6,575 nucleotides of DNA from Deltaproteobacteria bacterium (GTDB lineage: Bacteria > Desulfobacterota > Desulfobacteria > Desulfobacterales > C00003060). The notes under the pieces are model-generated. The model did not search any database and was not told the DNA's origin. It worked only from the letters and a program-made list of their open reading frames with translations. The stretch is taken from assembly GCA_019309815.1 (NCBI GenBank), contig JAFDFO010000120.1, positions 1 to 6,575 on the forward strand, in the 5' to 3' direction. This document shows positions 1 to 6,575 of the stretch, piece after piece; within the stretch, counting starts at the first letter, position 1; the number at the start of each line of letters is the position of its first letter. A program made the position numbers and the translations under genes.

Positions 1-2262
1 TTGCCTGTGCAACTGGCTCAAGCTGTCCAAGAAGACCTCGTGTCCCTGCCTGAAACCATGGTACTGGCCGCTTTTGAAACTCCAGCCCCGATTGAAGGAG
101 CGCTGTTTGACAGTATGGGCAACGCATGTCGACTGAGTAGAGTTGATCTTCCGGCAGGAAGTCCTGAGAAGATAAAGCGCATCACCATGCCAAACCGAAA
201 ACAGGAAGTCGCGTGGTTAACGGGACAATTGGTCGTGGATGCCCGGACGATTCCCCTGAACCGCATCGGAGTGATCGTGCCGGATGCGGAAGTCTACGTA
301 CCGCATATCGGAAACTCATTTTGTGAGATTATGGGCGACTCCCTAGGTGAGTCTTGGTCTGCATACAACATTGCCGTGGGGACATCCTTGTTGGAGCGGT
401 CTCTGGTTCAATGCGGACTTCTTCCTTTACGGTTCTGGGTAGAAGGTCAACCTCGCACCGTCTTGCTTTCCCTGGTTCTTTCAACCTATTACGGCCGATG
501 GTCAACACACAGAGACCATGTTGCCCGGGTAGATCAACTCTGGCGCAGACACGGCACTGATGCAGGCCTGCACTCTCTCCTTGGAGTGATTTCGGGCCAA
601 TCCCCCGAGCTCTTTTCTCTCCTGAATGGAGGATCCCCCACGCTTGGGGAAGGTTTGAACAGCTTTGCGCGGGGGGCGAGTCGTACAGGTGCCCAGTGGG
701 TTGAGACCATGGAATCATTCTGGGACGTGTTCGGCTTTCCTGTTATTGCAGACGAGGCCGACACCGGAGCTTGGAATCACTTGAGGACTTTGTTCCACCG
801 TATCCGGGAAGACCTTACGAGAACACGGATGAGTCTGGCGGATTTCGCGGGCCTCCTGAACCACTTCCTCTCCGAGGAGATGGTCCATGTCAGCGGGAAT
901 GAGGAGGCAGGCATACAGGTTCTGGGGATCATAGAATCGAGAGGGCTTGACTTTGACAAGCTTTACGTCCTCGGCCTTGCAGCCGGGAGTCTTCCCAGGC
1001 CTGTTCGTCCGCTCCCCCTTCTGGATCCACAGGAACGCCAATCAGTACTCGGAGCAACAACGGAAAGTCAGTATCATTTCGCCCAACGGGCCTTCCATCA
1101 CCTGCTTGCGTGCGCACCAGATGTCACACTGATTCGGCCTGAGGAGGAATCAGCTGAACCTCTGGCCCCATCCCCGTTCTGGACACACGTCTCCGGTGAG
1201 GAGGCACATCCGACGGTGGACGTATGGAATGCCCCGGACAGGGTTTCGGCCAGGGCCGCATGGCTGCAACAAGCCAACAAGGGTCTGGCACACCCCACGG
1301 ACTTCCCGCCTGTTGATCCCCCTGTTGATGGCCACACTCTTCCCAAAACGGTCTCCGTCTCCGCCCTCGCCACTGCTTTCCTCTGTCCTTTCCGTTTCTT
1401 TGCAGAGAGGATTCTGGGACTTCTTCCTCTGGATGAACTGATCATGGGGATTTCTCCACTGGAACGCGGAAACCTTCTCCACCGGGCGTTAGCCCTTTTC
1501 ACCCGGAGGTGTCGTGATCAGGGACTGGCGGGAGAAAGGGATTGGGCTGCCATGGAAACACTTCTGGAGGCCTGCTCGGATGAAGTATTGTTGTCAGCGG
1601 CCGGCAAGACTCTCCACACACAAAAGAGCGGTGTTGATCAACATTCCAGGACCATGGAGCGCTCAAGGTGGGTAGGCGGCGAGGAGGGTACACAAGGTCT
1701 GCTCACGGCGTGGTTACGTCTGGAGGGACAACGCCTGGATGAAGGTTGGCGTTGGTTGTGTGAGGAAGCCTCCTTCGAGGGGTTGTCACACCCGGACTGG
1801 CCTTTTTCGGTTGCCGGCAGGATTGATCGAATTGACTGTCATGCAGACAACGGCTATGCGCTGTGGGACTACAAGAGCGGGGAAATCCCAACGCGGAAGG
1901 ATGTTTTGGAACACCTCATCGATCCTCAGATCCTCGCCTACGTACACGCTGCGAAGGAGGGTCGCATTTCTGAAATCTCAGGGGGGACAGAAAATAAGGC
2001 TCACATATCGGGTGGTTACATACGTCTGAAAGCCGCTCCTGCGGTTGTTCTTAGCGTGTTCACGCAAGAAGAGGAAAACCTGGATGAAGTATTACTGAGC
2101 TGGACGGAAGCTGTAGCCAGGATAGGGTCTAAGTTGGTCTCGGGTCAATTTGGGGCCGAACCGGGTCACGTCTCAAATGGTGCCAGGGAAGAGAAAGCAT
2201 GCCGATATTGCCCATACAGGCCCCTGTGTGGCAGAATGGGGTCCCGGGAAACGATTTCCTGA
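1..2262 (+). CDS. AddB-like PD-(D/E)XK nuclease with Fe-S cluster, 5' partial
   Basis: The product is the AddB-like partner of a helicase-nuclease that processes double-strand DNA ends for recombination. The reading frame is open from base 1. The visible 753 residues start in the middle of the fold, so the TTG at base 1 is probably not the true start and I estimate about 200 residues are missing. Residues 1-450 resemble a degenerate UvrD-like helicase fold: YNIAVG at 122-127 and a motif-V-like stretch at 304-326 (SRGLDFD...VLGL). The C-terminal RecB-type nuclease looks intact, with H494 (GNLLH), D609, D623 and K625 (DYKSG), and Q643/Y647 (QILAY). Cysteines 462, 734, 737 and 743 (C...C-x2-C-x5-C) match the AddB iron-sulfur staple. 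Overall it resembles the roughly 900-residue AddB-related 'probable DNA repair protein' family (TIGR03623, from memory) more than classical AddB. The AddA-like helicase lies two genes downstream. Confidence 0.88.
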   Translation: MPVQLAQAVQEDLVSLPETMVLAAFETPAPIEGALFDSMGNACRLSRVDLPAGSPEKIKRITMPNRKQEVAWLTGQLVVDARTIPLNRIGVIVPDAEVYVPHIGNSFCEIMGDSLGESWSAYNIAVGTSLLERSLVQCGLLPLRFWVEGQPRTVLLSLVLSTYYGRWSTHRDHVARVDQLWRRHGTDAGLHSLLGVISGQSPELFSLLNGGSPTLGEGLNSFARGASRTGAQWVETMESFWDVFGFPVIADEADTGAWNHLRTLFHRIREDLTRTRMSLADFAGLLNHFLSEEMVHVSGNEEAGIQVLGIIESRGLDFDKLYVLGLAAGSLPRPVRPLPLLDPQERQSVLGATTESQYHFAQRAFHHLLACAPDVTLIRPEEESAEPLAPSPFWTHVSGEEAHPTVDVWNAPDRVSARAAWLQQANKGLAHPTDFPPVDPPVDGHTLPKTVSVSALATAFLCPFRFFAERILGLLPLDELIMGISPLERGNLLHRALALFTRRCRDQGLAGERDWAAMETLLEACSDEVLLSAAGKTLHTQKSGVDQHSRTMERSRWVGGEEGTQGLLTAWLRLEGQRLDEGWRWLCEEASFEGLSHPDWPFSVAGRIDRIDCHADNGYALWDYKSGEIPTRKDVLEHLIDPQILAYVHAAKEGRISEISGGTENKAHISGGYIRLKAAPAVVLSVFTQEEENLDEVLLSWTEAVARIGSKLVSGQFGAEPGHVSNGAREEKACRYCPYRPLCGRMGSRETIS

Positions 2263-2304
2263 CAAAGAGACATGTCTTTCGTCAGAAACGGAAACCGCAA
2301 CACG

Positions 2305-2310
2305 AGGAGG
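2305..2310 (+). promoter_or_regulatory. Ribosome binding site of the PilZ gene
   Basis: A perfect AGGAGG lies 9 bases before the ATG at 2320. It decides the start: the in-frame ATG at 2272 has no comparable site in front of it and would add 16 residues (SFVRNGN...) that do not look like part of the PilZ fold. Confidence 0.85.
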
Positions 2311-2319
2311 ATCACGGAG

Positions 2320-2682
2320 ATGGGAGAAGAGAAAAGACAGAAGACGCGGGTTCATTTTGAGACTCACGTCATCATAAGGACAGAGGAGTCAGAAATCAGG
2401 GCAGAGGCGGATTCAGAAGACATCAGCATAAAAGGGGTCTTTGTCAGAACCCAAGAGAAGATCCCCGAGGGTACGCCGTGTGACCTCGAGATTCTGCTCA
2501 CAGGCTCCTCCACAAGGCTGGCCCTTACCATCAAGGGTCTTATCACGCGCCAGGAGGAAACGGGGTTGGCAATCGGGTTCGATTCTATGGACCTGGACAG
2601 CTACATGCACCTGAAGAATATCATTCTATACAACGTTTCCGACCCCGAAGAAGTAGAAAGGGAGATGCTTTCTCTCAAGTAG
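2320..2682 (+). CDS. Single-domain PilZ protein, predicted c-di-GMP receptor
   Basis: This 120-residue cytoplasmic protein is essentially one PilZ domain, the common receptor fold for the second messenger c-di-GMP. Both ligand motifs are present: RxxxR as R6-QKT-R10 near the N-terminus and DxSxxG as D34-I-S36-IK-G39, followed by the usual beta strand VFV. The remainder fits a PilZ beta barrel ending in a helix (YMHLKNIILYNVSDPEEVEREML), a tail I associate with PilZ proteins of Desulfobacterota. There is no signal peptide, membrane segment or output domain, so it would act through a protein partner. The gene begins 57 bases after the AddB-like gene and ends 78 bases before the helicase gene, on the same strand, so co-transcription is likely. 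The ATG at 2320 is preferred over 2272 because of the perfect Shine-Dalgarno site. A role in controlling the flanking helicase-nuclease is only a guess from position. Confidence 0.88.
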   Translation: MGEEKRQKTRVHFETHVIIRTEESEIRAEADSEDISIKGVFVRTQEKIPEGTPCDLEILLTGSSTRLALTIKGLITRQEETGLAIGFDSMDLDSYMHLKNIILYNVSDPEEVEREMLSLK

Positions 2683-2744
2683 TCTTCACACCGGTTGACC
2701 CGTCATGTCTAACTGTTTTCACCAAAGATCGATATGTTCTGCTT

Positions 2745-2750
2745 AGAGGA
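2745..2750 (+). promoter_or_regulatory. Probable ribosome binding site of the helicase gene
   Basis: AGAGGA lies 10 bases before the GTG at 2761 and supports that start. The next residues lead, with family-typical spacing, to the Walker A motif at about residue 35. No convincing -35/-10 pair was seen in the 78-base gap from 2683 to 2760, which fits read-through from the upstream genes. Confidence 0.6.
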
Positions 2751-2760
2751 AACATAGACC

Positions 2761-5700
2761 GTGCCAGACACAAAGACCGTGGTGCATTCTACACCCCTCC
2801 CCCCGGACCATCGAGCCAGAGAGCTTGCTCTGGACGTGACTCAAAGCCACCACGTGGAGGCTCCGGCCGGGTCTGGAAAAACCATGCTTCTTGTCGCTCG
2901 ATTCATCAAGCTCTTGAGTTGTGTCTCACACCCTCATGAGATCCTGGCACTTACTTTCACAAACAAGGCTGCCGGCGAGATGAAGACTCGGATAGTGTCC
3001 CTTCTACAGAAGGCTGACTCCGGGTTGCAGCCTGCCGACGACCTTGAGGCGACTCTGCTTGAAAGTGCCAAGGAGGCGCTCACGCACCACGAGGCCCACC
3101 GATTCCTTTTGCTCTCCCCGGAAGGGCTCAGGGTAATGACATTTCATGGGTTTTGCTACACTGTGGTAAAGCGAGCGCCCCTCGAAGCCGGGGTACAGCC
3201 GGGGAGTCTGGTTCTGGATGAGGAAGAACAGGACCCCATCCTGGATGAGTCTGTTCGCCGGATGGTCCACGATCTTGTCTCCATGCCCGAGGGAGCCCTT
3301 GAGCGCAAAGCGTTTGAAAACCGCTTGTTGCGTTTAAACAATCGCCTCCCTGCCCTCGTGAACGAGATAAAGGATCTTGTAAGGAAAAGAGATCTCTTTT
3401 CCGATCTAGTTCAAACCCTTAAGCTTCACTCCAACCTGGACGACTTCGAAAAAGCCCTGGCACACCGCGTGGCAGGTGTTGTTGAAGGGTTTCTCAAGGA
3501 AACGGCTGAGACATTTGCCGGCACCCCACTCTATCAAAACTGGGAAGGGTTTTGGCATCACCTCAAAGAAAGGGGCGCCCAGAATATAAATGACCTCCCT
3601 GCGGACCTCCCGGGAACAACGTGGAAGGACCTCAACACCTGGAAGGCGATGGCCGAAGTCCTGACTACCAAGAATGGAAGGCCCCGGCGACTGACGGGTC
3701 CCGCCATGGGTGGTTTCTACAAGGGGTTCACAAAGGGGCCATACGGGGAAGTTGTGACAGGCCTTTCATCGGTCGTAACCCGTCTGCTTTGCGACTTGCA
3801 AGATCTCCCTGAGCCCGATGCAGTTCTCATGGATGTAGGTGCCTTGGCCGACTTGATTATACTGGTAGCTCAGGGAATCACCGTGTACGAAAGGATTTGT
3901 CGTCACAGGCACATTCTTGATTTCGTTGGGTTAGAGCAAGCTGCCCTGAGGACGCTGGGGGAAGACACGCCAAGTGACCTCCAGCTTTTTCTGGACTACC
4001 GTGTTCAGCAAATCCTCGTAGACGAATTCCAGGACACCAATCGCAGCCAGTGGACTCTCATCCAGCGCCTGTGTGCAGGATGGACTCCTGGCGACGGGCG
4101 GACTGTATTTCTGGTAGGAGACCCCAAACAATCGGTTTATGCCTTCCGAAAGGCCGAAGTGCGACTCTTCCTGGAAGCTAAGAAGGGGATACCAACTTCC
4201 GGTCAGGGGTTGCTGCCGATCAAGAACATCCAGCTTAAATCAAACTTCCGTTCCAAAGCTCCCCTTGTTGTTTGGATAAACCGGGTGTTCAGTCAAACGG
4301 TTATGACTGATCCTAAGGCCGCTTTTGATGAAGTCCCCTTCCAGCCTTCAACAGCGTATCCCGAAGAGCCAGATGACCCGCACTCCCCACCTATCTCCCT
4401 GAATGTCTTCTACAAAGACGACATGGTCCCTTCACCGGCCGAAGCAGAAGCCAGATGGTTGGCCCAAAGTGTTCGCCACTACTCCGAGAGCACGGCAGAT
4501 GACAGTATCGGAATACTTCTCTTTGCACGAAACCGTCTGCCTTTTTACCTGGATGCGCTGCGTCAGGTCGGTCTTCCCGTGCGTGTAAAGGAGGGCCTCA
4601 AGATTGCGGAGCAGCCCGAAGTTGTTCATCTCTATCAAATCGCTACTGCCCTGTCTAGGCCCCACGATGACTTGGCCTGGGCGTCACTAATCCGGTCTCC
4701 CTGGGTGTGGGTCAACTCTACACGACTGCTGGAGATCGCCAACATGTCTCCCTCTGCTTGGTCCCAGAAGTTCAGGCTTGCCTCCGAAGAGGGCCCAGAG
4801 TTTCAGTGTGTGCACGACGCCCTCCGTATGGGCCGGCGCCGGGTTGGAAGAGATTCCCTGGCCGAAGTCATCCGAAGTGTGTGGATGGCCCTTGACGGTC
4901 CCCAAAGCGTGGCTTCCCGCTTCGGCGCTGAAGGTGTTGCCAACTGTCTGTTATTCCTTGAGGTTTTGGAATCTGTCGACGCCGGAATACCTGAAGAGAC
5001 CCTTCTTCGCCTTGATCGGGCCCTCGAAACCTTGTACGCCCCAGAGGCCCCGGAGGCAGCAGGAGTTCCGGTTGATTTGATGACCGTGCACGCCGCAAAA
5101 GGCCTCGAGTTTGACGCAGTCTTCCTCCCCTTTCTTGATTGGCCACCCCTTGCAGTCGGCCAGCACCCTCCGTATCTGCTGGAACGGTCCTCAGAGCCAC
5201 CTCATCTCCCTCTGATCGCCATGGGATCTGACCGGAGACTGGGAGAGCCCGATGCGGGATATCCTTTGTTAAAGCGTCTGACAAATGGCCGGCGTATAGG
5301 GGAAGCCAAGCGACTTCTCTACGTGGGGATGACGCGAGCCAGAAAAGCGCTCTTTTTGAGCGGCCTGGCAAGACACACCAGAGATGAACTAACATGGCGA
5401 AAGGACACACCATTAGCTTGGATTCTCGGGCACATTGAGGATGATGACGCACAGTTGGTCTCTCCCTCTTTCAACCCTCAGGGTCCGGGAAAGGCCCCGA
5501 GAAAGGGTAAGCAGTTGAAGCCCTTGCCAGACCCAATTCCTTTTGAGCCACAGCCGTTTCCGTATCGTACTGAAGCGCCCTCCGAACTTGTGGGTGATTT
5601 AGTCTTGGAACAAGATGTTGGAAAGAGTGATGCCGAACAGGGAGAACACGCTGCTGTTCGGGGAATCGTCACCCACCGGCTCATCCAGACGCTTTGGCAT

Positions 5701-6153
5701 GGGGGGGCCCTGCCCGACTCTGAAAAGATCGCTGCAGCCATGGCTGCCGAGGGGGTGAACCTGGAGGCTGCCAAGGTGATGGCTCAAGGGGTTGCCGACG
5801 AGGTGAAGGCCTGCCAGGAGGAGTCCTTTTTCCAGTGGCTGCTTGACCGCTCGCGCCCGGTTGGACAAAGCGAATACGCCCTCGAAGCAGTTAAACGGGA
5901 GGGCACGATCCAGACGGGGATCCTCGACTTTGTGAGACACGACGGCGACCATTGGTGGATCGTTGACTTCAAGACCTCCCGACCGAAAACCGGTCAGACT
6001 GAGGCTGAATTTGTAGAAGAGCAGGTTGAATACTACCGGCCCCAGTTGACAGCCTACCAGGACATGCTGGCAAAAACGAACGGAGTTGACATGACACAAG
6101 TAAGGAGGGGTCTCTACTTCACGAGCCTCCAACAATGGCACGAAATGACATAA
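2761..6153 (+). CDS. AddA/RecB-like UvrD-family helicase-nuclease
   Basis: This 1130-residue protein is an ATP-driven superfamily 1A helicase with a C-terminal nuclease, predicted to unwind and cut double-strand DNA ends together with the AddB-like protein. Visible helicase motifs in order are Walker A PAGSGKT (35-41), Ia ALTFTNKAAGEM (63-74), TFHGF (127-131), Walker B VDEFQDT (420-426), III GDPKQSVYAFR (453-463), IV LKSNFR (492-497), V TVHAAKGLEF (775-784) and VI RLLYVGMTRAR (851-861). The RecB-type nuclease has H972, D1056, D1069 and K1071 (VDFKTS), and Q1095/Y1099, all intact. There is no cysteine cluster, as expected for an AddA-type subunit. The region before Walker A reads DHRARELAL, without the Q of a canonical Q motif. 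The length is a little below classical AddA (about 1200). The GTG start is supported by AGAGGA 10 bases upstream. It could instead be named a generic UvrD-helicase domain protein. Confidence 0.93.
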   Translation: MPDTKTVVHSTPLPPDHRARELALDVTQSHHVEAPAGSGKTMLLVARFIKLLSCVSHPHEILALTFTNKAAGEMKTRIVSLLQKADSGLQPADDLEATLLESAKEALTHHEAHRFLLLSPEGLRVMTFHGFCYTVVKRAPLEAGVQPGSLVLDEEEQDPILDESVRRMVHDLVSMPEGALERKAFENRLLRLNNRLPALVNEIKDLVRKRDLFSDLVQTLKLHSNLDDFEKALAHRVAGVVEGFLKETAETFAGTPLYQNWEGFWHHLKERGAQNINDLPADLPGTTWKDLNTWKAMAEVLTTKNGRPRRLTGPAMGGFYKGFTKGPYGEVVTGLSSVVTRLLCDLQDLPEPDAVLMDVGALADLIILVAQGITVYERICRHRHILDFVGLEQAALRTLGEDTPSDLQLFLDYRVQQILVDEFQDTNRSQWTLIQRLCAGWTPGDGRTVFLVGDPKQSVYAFRKAEVRLFLEAKKGIPTSGQGLLPIKNIQLKSNFRSKAPLVVWINRVFSQTVMTDPKAAFDEVPFQPSTAYPEEPDDPHSPPISLNVFYKDDMVPSPAEAEARWLAQSVRHYSESTADDSIGILLFARNRLPFYLDALRQVGLPVRVKEGLKIAEQPEVVHLYQIATALSRPHDDLAWASLIRSPWVWVNSTRLLEIANMSPSAWSQKFRLASEEGPEFQCVHDALRMGRRRVGRDSLAEVIRSVWMALDGPQSVASRFGAEGVANCLLFLEVLESVDAGIPEETLLRLDRALETLYAPEAPEAAGVPVDLMTVHAAKGLEFDAVFLPFLDWPPLAVGQHPPYLLERSSEPPHLPLIAMGSDRRLGEPDAGYPLLKRLTNGRRIGEAKRLLYVGMTRARKALFLSGLARHTRDELTWRKDTPLAWILGHIEDDDAQLVSPSFNPQGPGKAPRKGKQLKPLPDPIPFEPQPFPYRTEAPSELVGDLVLEQDVGKSDAEQGEHAAVRGIVTHRLIQTLWHGGALPDSEKIAAAMAAEGVNLEAAKVMAQGVADEVKACQEESFFQWLLDRSRPVGQSEYALEAVKREGTIQTGILDFVRHDGDHWWIVDFKTSRPKTGQTEAEFVEEQVEYYRPQLTAYQDMLAKTNGVDMTQVRRGLYFTSLQQWHEMT

Positions 6154-6183
6154 TGTGCGTTGATTGTGGTCCGTTGTGCGTTG
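6154..6183. repeat. 9-bp direct repeat just after the helicase stop codon
   Basis: TGTGCGTTG occurs at 6154-6162 and again at 6175-6183, with start points 21 bases apart. The first copy begins immediately after the TAA stop. No hairpin plus T-run terminator is visible between 6154 and 6277. The repeat may be chance or the remains of a small duplication. Confidence 0.5.
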
Positions 6184-6266
6184 TATAGTCTCAAAATAGG
6201 AATCATCTCCCGATTAGTTGTAGTTAATTGGGGTAAAATAAGTGTGTCATCTCCAATTGGGCAGGT

Positions 6267-6536
6267 GTGATCTCAGAGGGTTCAAGGGTTCAAGGATTCA
6301 AGGGTTCGAGTGTAAATGCATTAAAAACTACTGAAGGATCCAAGGGGTCGAGGGTCCAACGATTCAAGCGAAAAGCAAGAAAATATCTAAAGAAAGGAAC
6401 CCAGATCTTGTTGGCAGGAGATTTGGGCTTCATTGAAAAAAGCGAATTGGATACACTAAAGAAAGACATCGCAGAAATCGAAAGAATGTTAACGGCGCTG
6501 ATAAAGTCTTTAGAAAACAAACCCTTGAATCCTTGA
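6267..6536 (+). CDS. Four-helix-bundle (S23/IVP, bAvd-like) protein fragment, N-terminus replaced by repeats
   Basis: This is an 89-codon frame. Its last roughly 50 residues (about 37-86) fit the C-terminal half of the four-helix-bundle family that includes 23S rRNA intervening-sequence proteins and is related to the Avd accessory protein of diversity-generating retroelements. The matching signs are ARKYLKKGTQILLAGDLGF, then an acidic helix ending in IERMLTALIKSLENK. Full members have about 115-125 residues and carry a first helix pair with an IPSNIAEG-like motif; that half is absent. Instead residues 4-36 are read through two 8-bp repeat arrays, giving GSRVQGFKGS and GSKGSRVQRFKR. The stop codon lies in the inverted array at 6525-6556. 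The GTG at 6267 is the only usable start in the frame and has no well-spaced Shine-Dalgarno site. By hand count 6371-6520 is about 36% GC, well below the operon. It may be a decayed gene that is not expressed. Similarity to the family is from memory of its consensus. Confidence 0.55.
   Translation: MISEGSRVQGFKGSSVNALKTTEGSKGSRVQRFKRKARKYLKKGTQILLAGDLGFIEKSELDTLKKDIAEIERMLTALIKSLENKPLNP
6278..6309 (+). repeat. Array 1: four tandem 8-bp units, GGGTTCAA type
   Basis: There are four head-to-tail octamers without spacers: GGGTTCAA twice, then GGATTCAA, then GGGTTCGA. Because three octamers equal eight codons, the array in the frame starting at 6267 reads as the octapeptide GSRVQGFK. Confidence 0.9.
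6336..6367 (+). repeat. Array 2: four diverged 8-bp units, same orientation
   Basis: Four adjacent octamers of the same kind follow a 26-base AT-rich spacer: GGATCCAA, GGGGTCGA, GGGTCCAA and CGATTCAA. They are more diverged than array 1 and run directly into the part coding for the four-helix-bundle remnant. Confidence 0.8.
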
Positions 6537-6556
6537 CCCCTTGAATCCTTGGACCC
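6525..6556 (-). repeat. Array 3: four 8-bp units in inverted orientation
   Basis: On the minus strand these four octamers are GGGTCCAA, GGATTCAA, GGGGTCAA and GGATTCAA. In register they match array 1 at 26 of 32 positions and array 2 at 25 of 32, so either left array could pair with this one in RNA or single-stranded DNA. The array supplies the stop codon of the small reading frame. Confidence 0.88.
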
Positions 6557-6575
6557 TCTTCTCCAACTAAATTGG

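Larger units (their letters stand above)
6278..6556. mobile_element. Candidate miniature element: octamer arrays enclosing a four-helix-bundle remnant
   Basis: The block is bounded by octamer arrays in inverted orientation, is AT-richer inside than the neighbouring operon, and carries a remnant of a family also found in 23S rRNA intervening sequences, which themselves are bounded by pairing ends. No transposase, reverse transcriptase or clear target-site duplication is visible. The mobile nature is inferred, and the block could instead be a repeat-invaded pseudogene. Confidence 0.35.

Noticed and set aside
2272..2319. Longer PilZ protein starting at the ATG at 2272
   Set aside because: There is no Shine-Dalgarno site before 2272, whereas AGGAGG stands 9 bases before the ATG at 2320, and the extra residues do not fit a PilZ N-terminus.
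2683..2760. Separate promoter for the helicase gene (TTGACC at 2695-2700)
   Set aside because: No acceptable -10 hexamer occurs 16-18 bases downstream. The nearest TA-rich stretch (about 2732-2738) is too far away.
4868..5452. Minus-strand open frame of 194 codons
   Set aside because: It is antisense to helicase motifs V and VI, is low-complexity and Arg-rich, and shows no family resemblance.
5599..6141. Minus-strand open frame of 180 codons
   Set aside because: It lies wholly inside the nuclease domain of the helicase gene, antisense to conserved motifs, and its product has no recognisable domain. It is a shadow of the plus-strand codon pattern.
6253..6260. CCAATTGG palindrome as operator or terminator stem
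   Set aside because: Eight bases of perfect palindrome with no loop, no T-run and no adjacent promoter is within chance expectation.
6278..6556. CRISPR array
   Set aside because: The units are 8 bp and tandem without spacers, and one group is inverted. There are no 20-40 bp repeats with unique spacers and no cas genes.
6525..6556. Rho-independent terminator made by the inverted array
   Set aside because: The pairing partner is more than 150 bases away and no T-run follows at 6557-6575, so it does not look like a standard intrinsic terminator.

Overview
The window looks like ordinary bacterial chromosome of moderately high GC. The PilZ protein type, the AddAB-like gene pair and the four-helix-bundle fragment inside GGGTTCAA-type repeats all suggest a member of the Desulfobacterota (former Deltaproteobacteria) or a near relative. 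That placement is an inference from gene style; no marker gene is present.

Positions 1-6153 hold three plus-strand genes that read as one operon. The first (1-2262, 5' end outside the window) is an AddB-like protein with an intact C-terminal RecB-type PD-(D/E)XK nuclease and the four cysteines of an AddB-style iron-sulfur cluster. The second (2320-2682) is a small stand-alone PilZ protein with both c-di-GMP-binding motifs. The third (2761-6153) is an AddA-like superfamily 1 (UvrD/RecB) helicase with all main helicase motifs and its own intact C-terminal nuclease. The first and third products are expected to form a two-nuclease, one-motor complex that resects double-strand DNA ends. The odd point is the PilZ gene sitting between the two subunits.

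Positions 6154-6277 are a short AT-richer spacer with no clear gene, promoter or terminator. Positions 6278-6556 hold a compact composite structure. Two direct arrays of four 8-bp units (GGGTTCAA type) and one inverted array of four units enclose, and partly encode, the remnant of a four-helix-bundle protein (23S rRNA intervening-sequence protein / bAvd-like family). Only about the last 50 residues of that family are recognisable; the N-terminal part is replaced by peptide read from the repeats. The inverted arrays could pair into a long stem. This part looks like a decayed or miniature mobile element, and it is the least explained part of the window.
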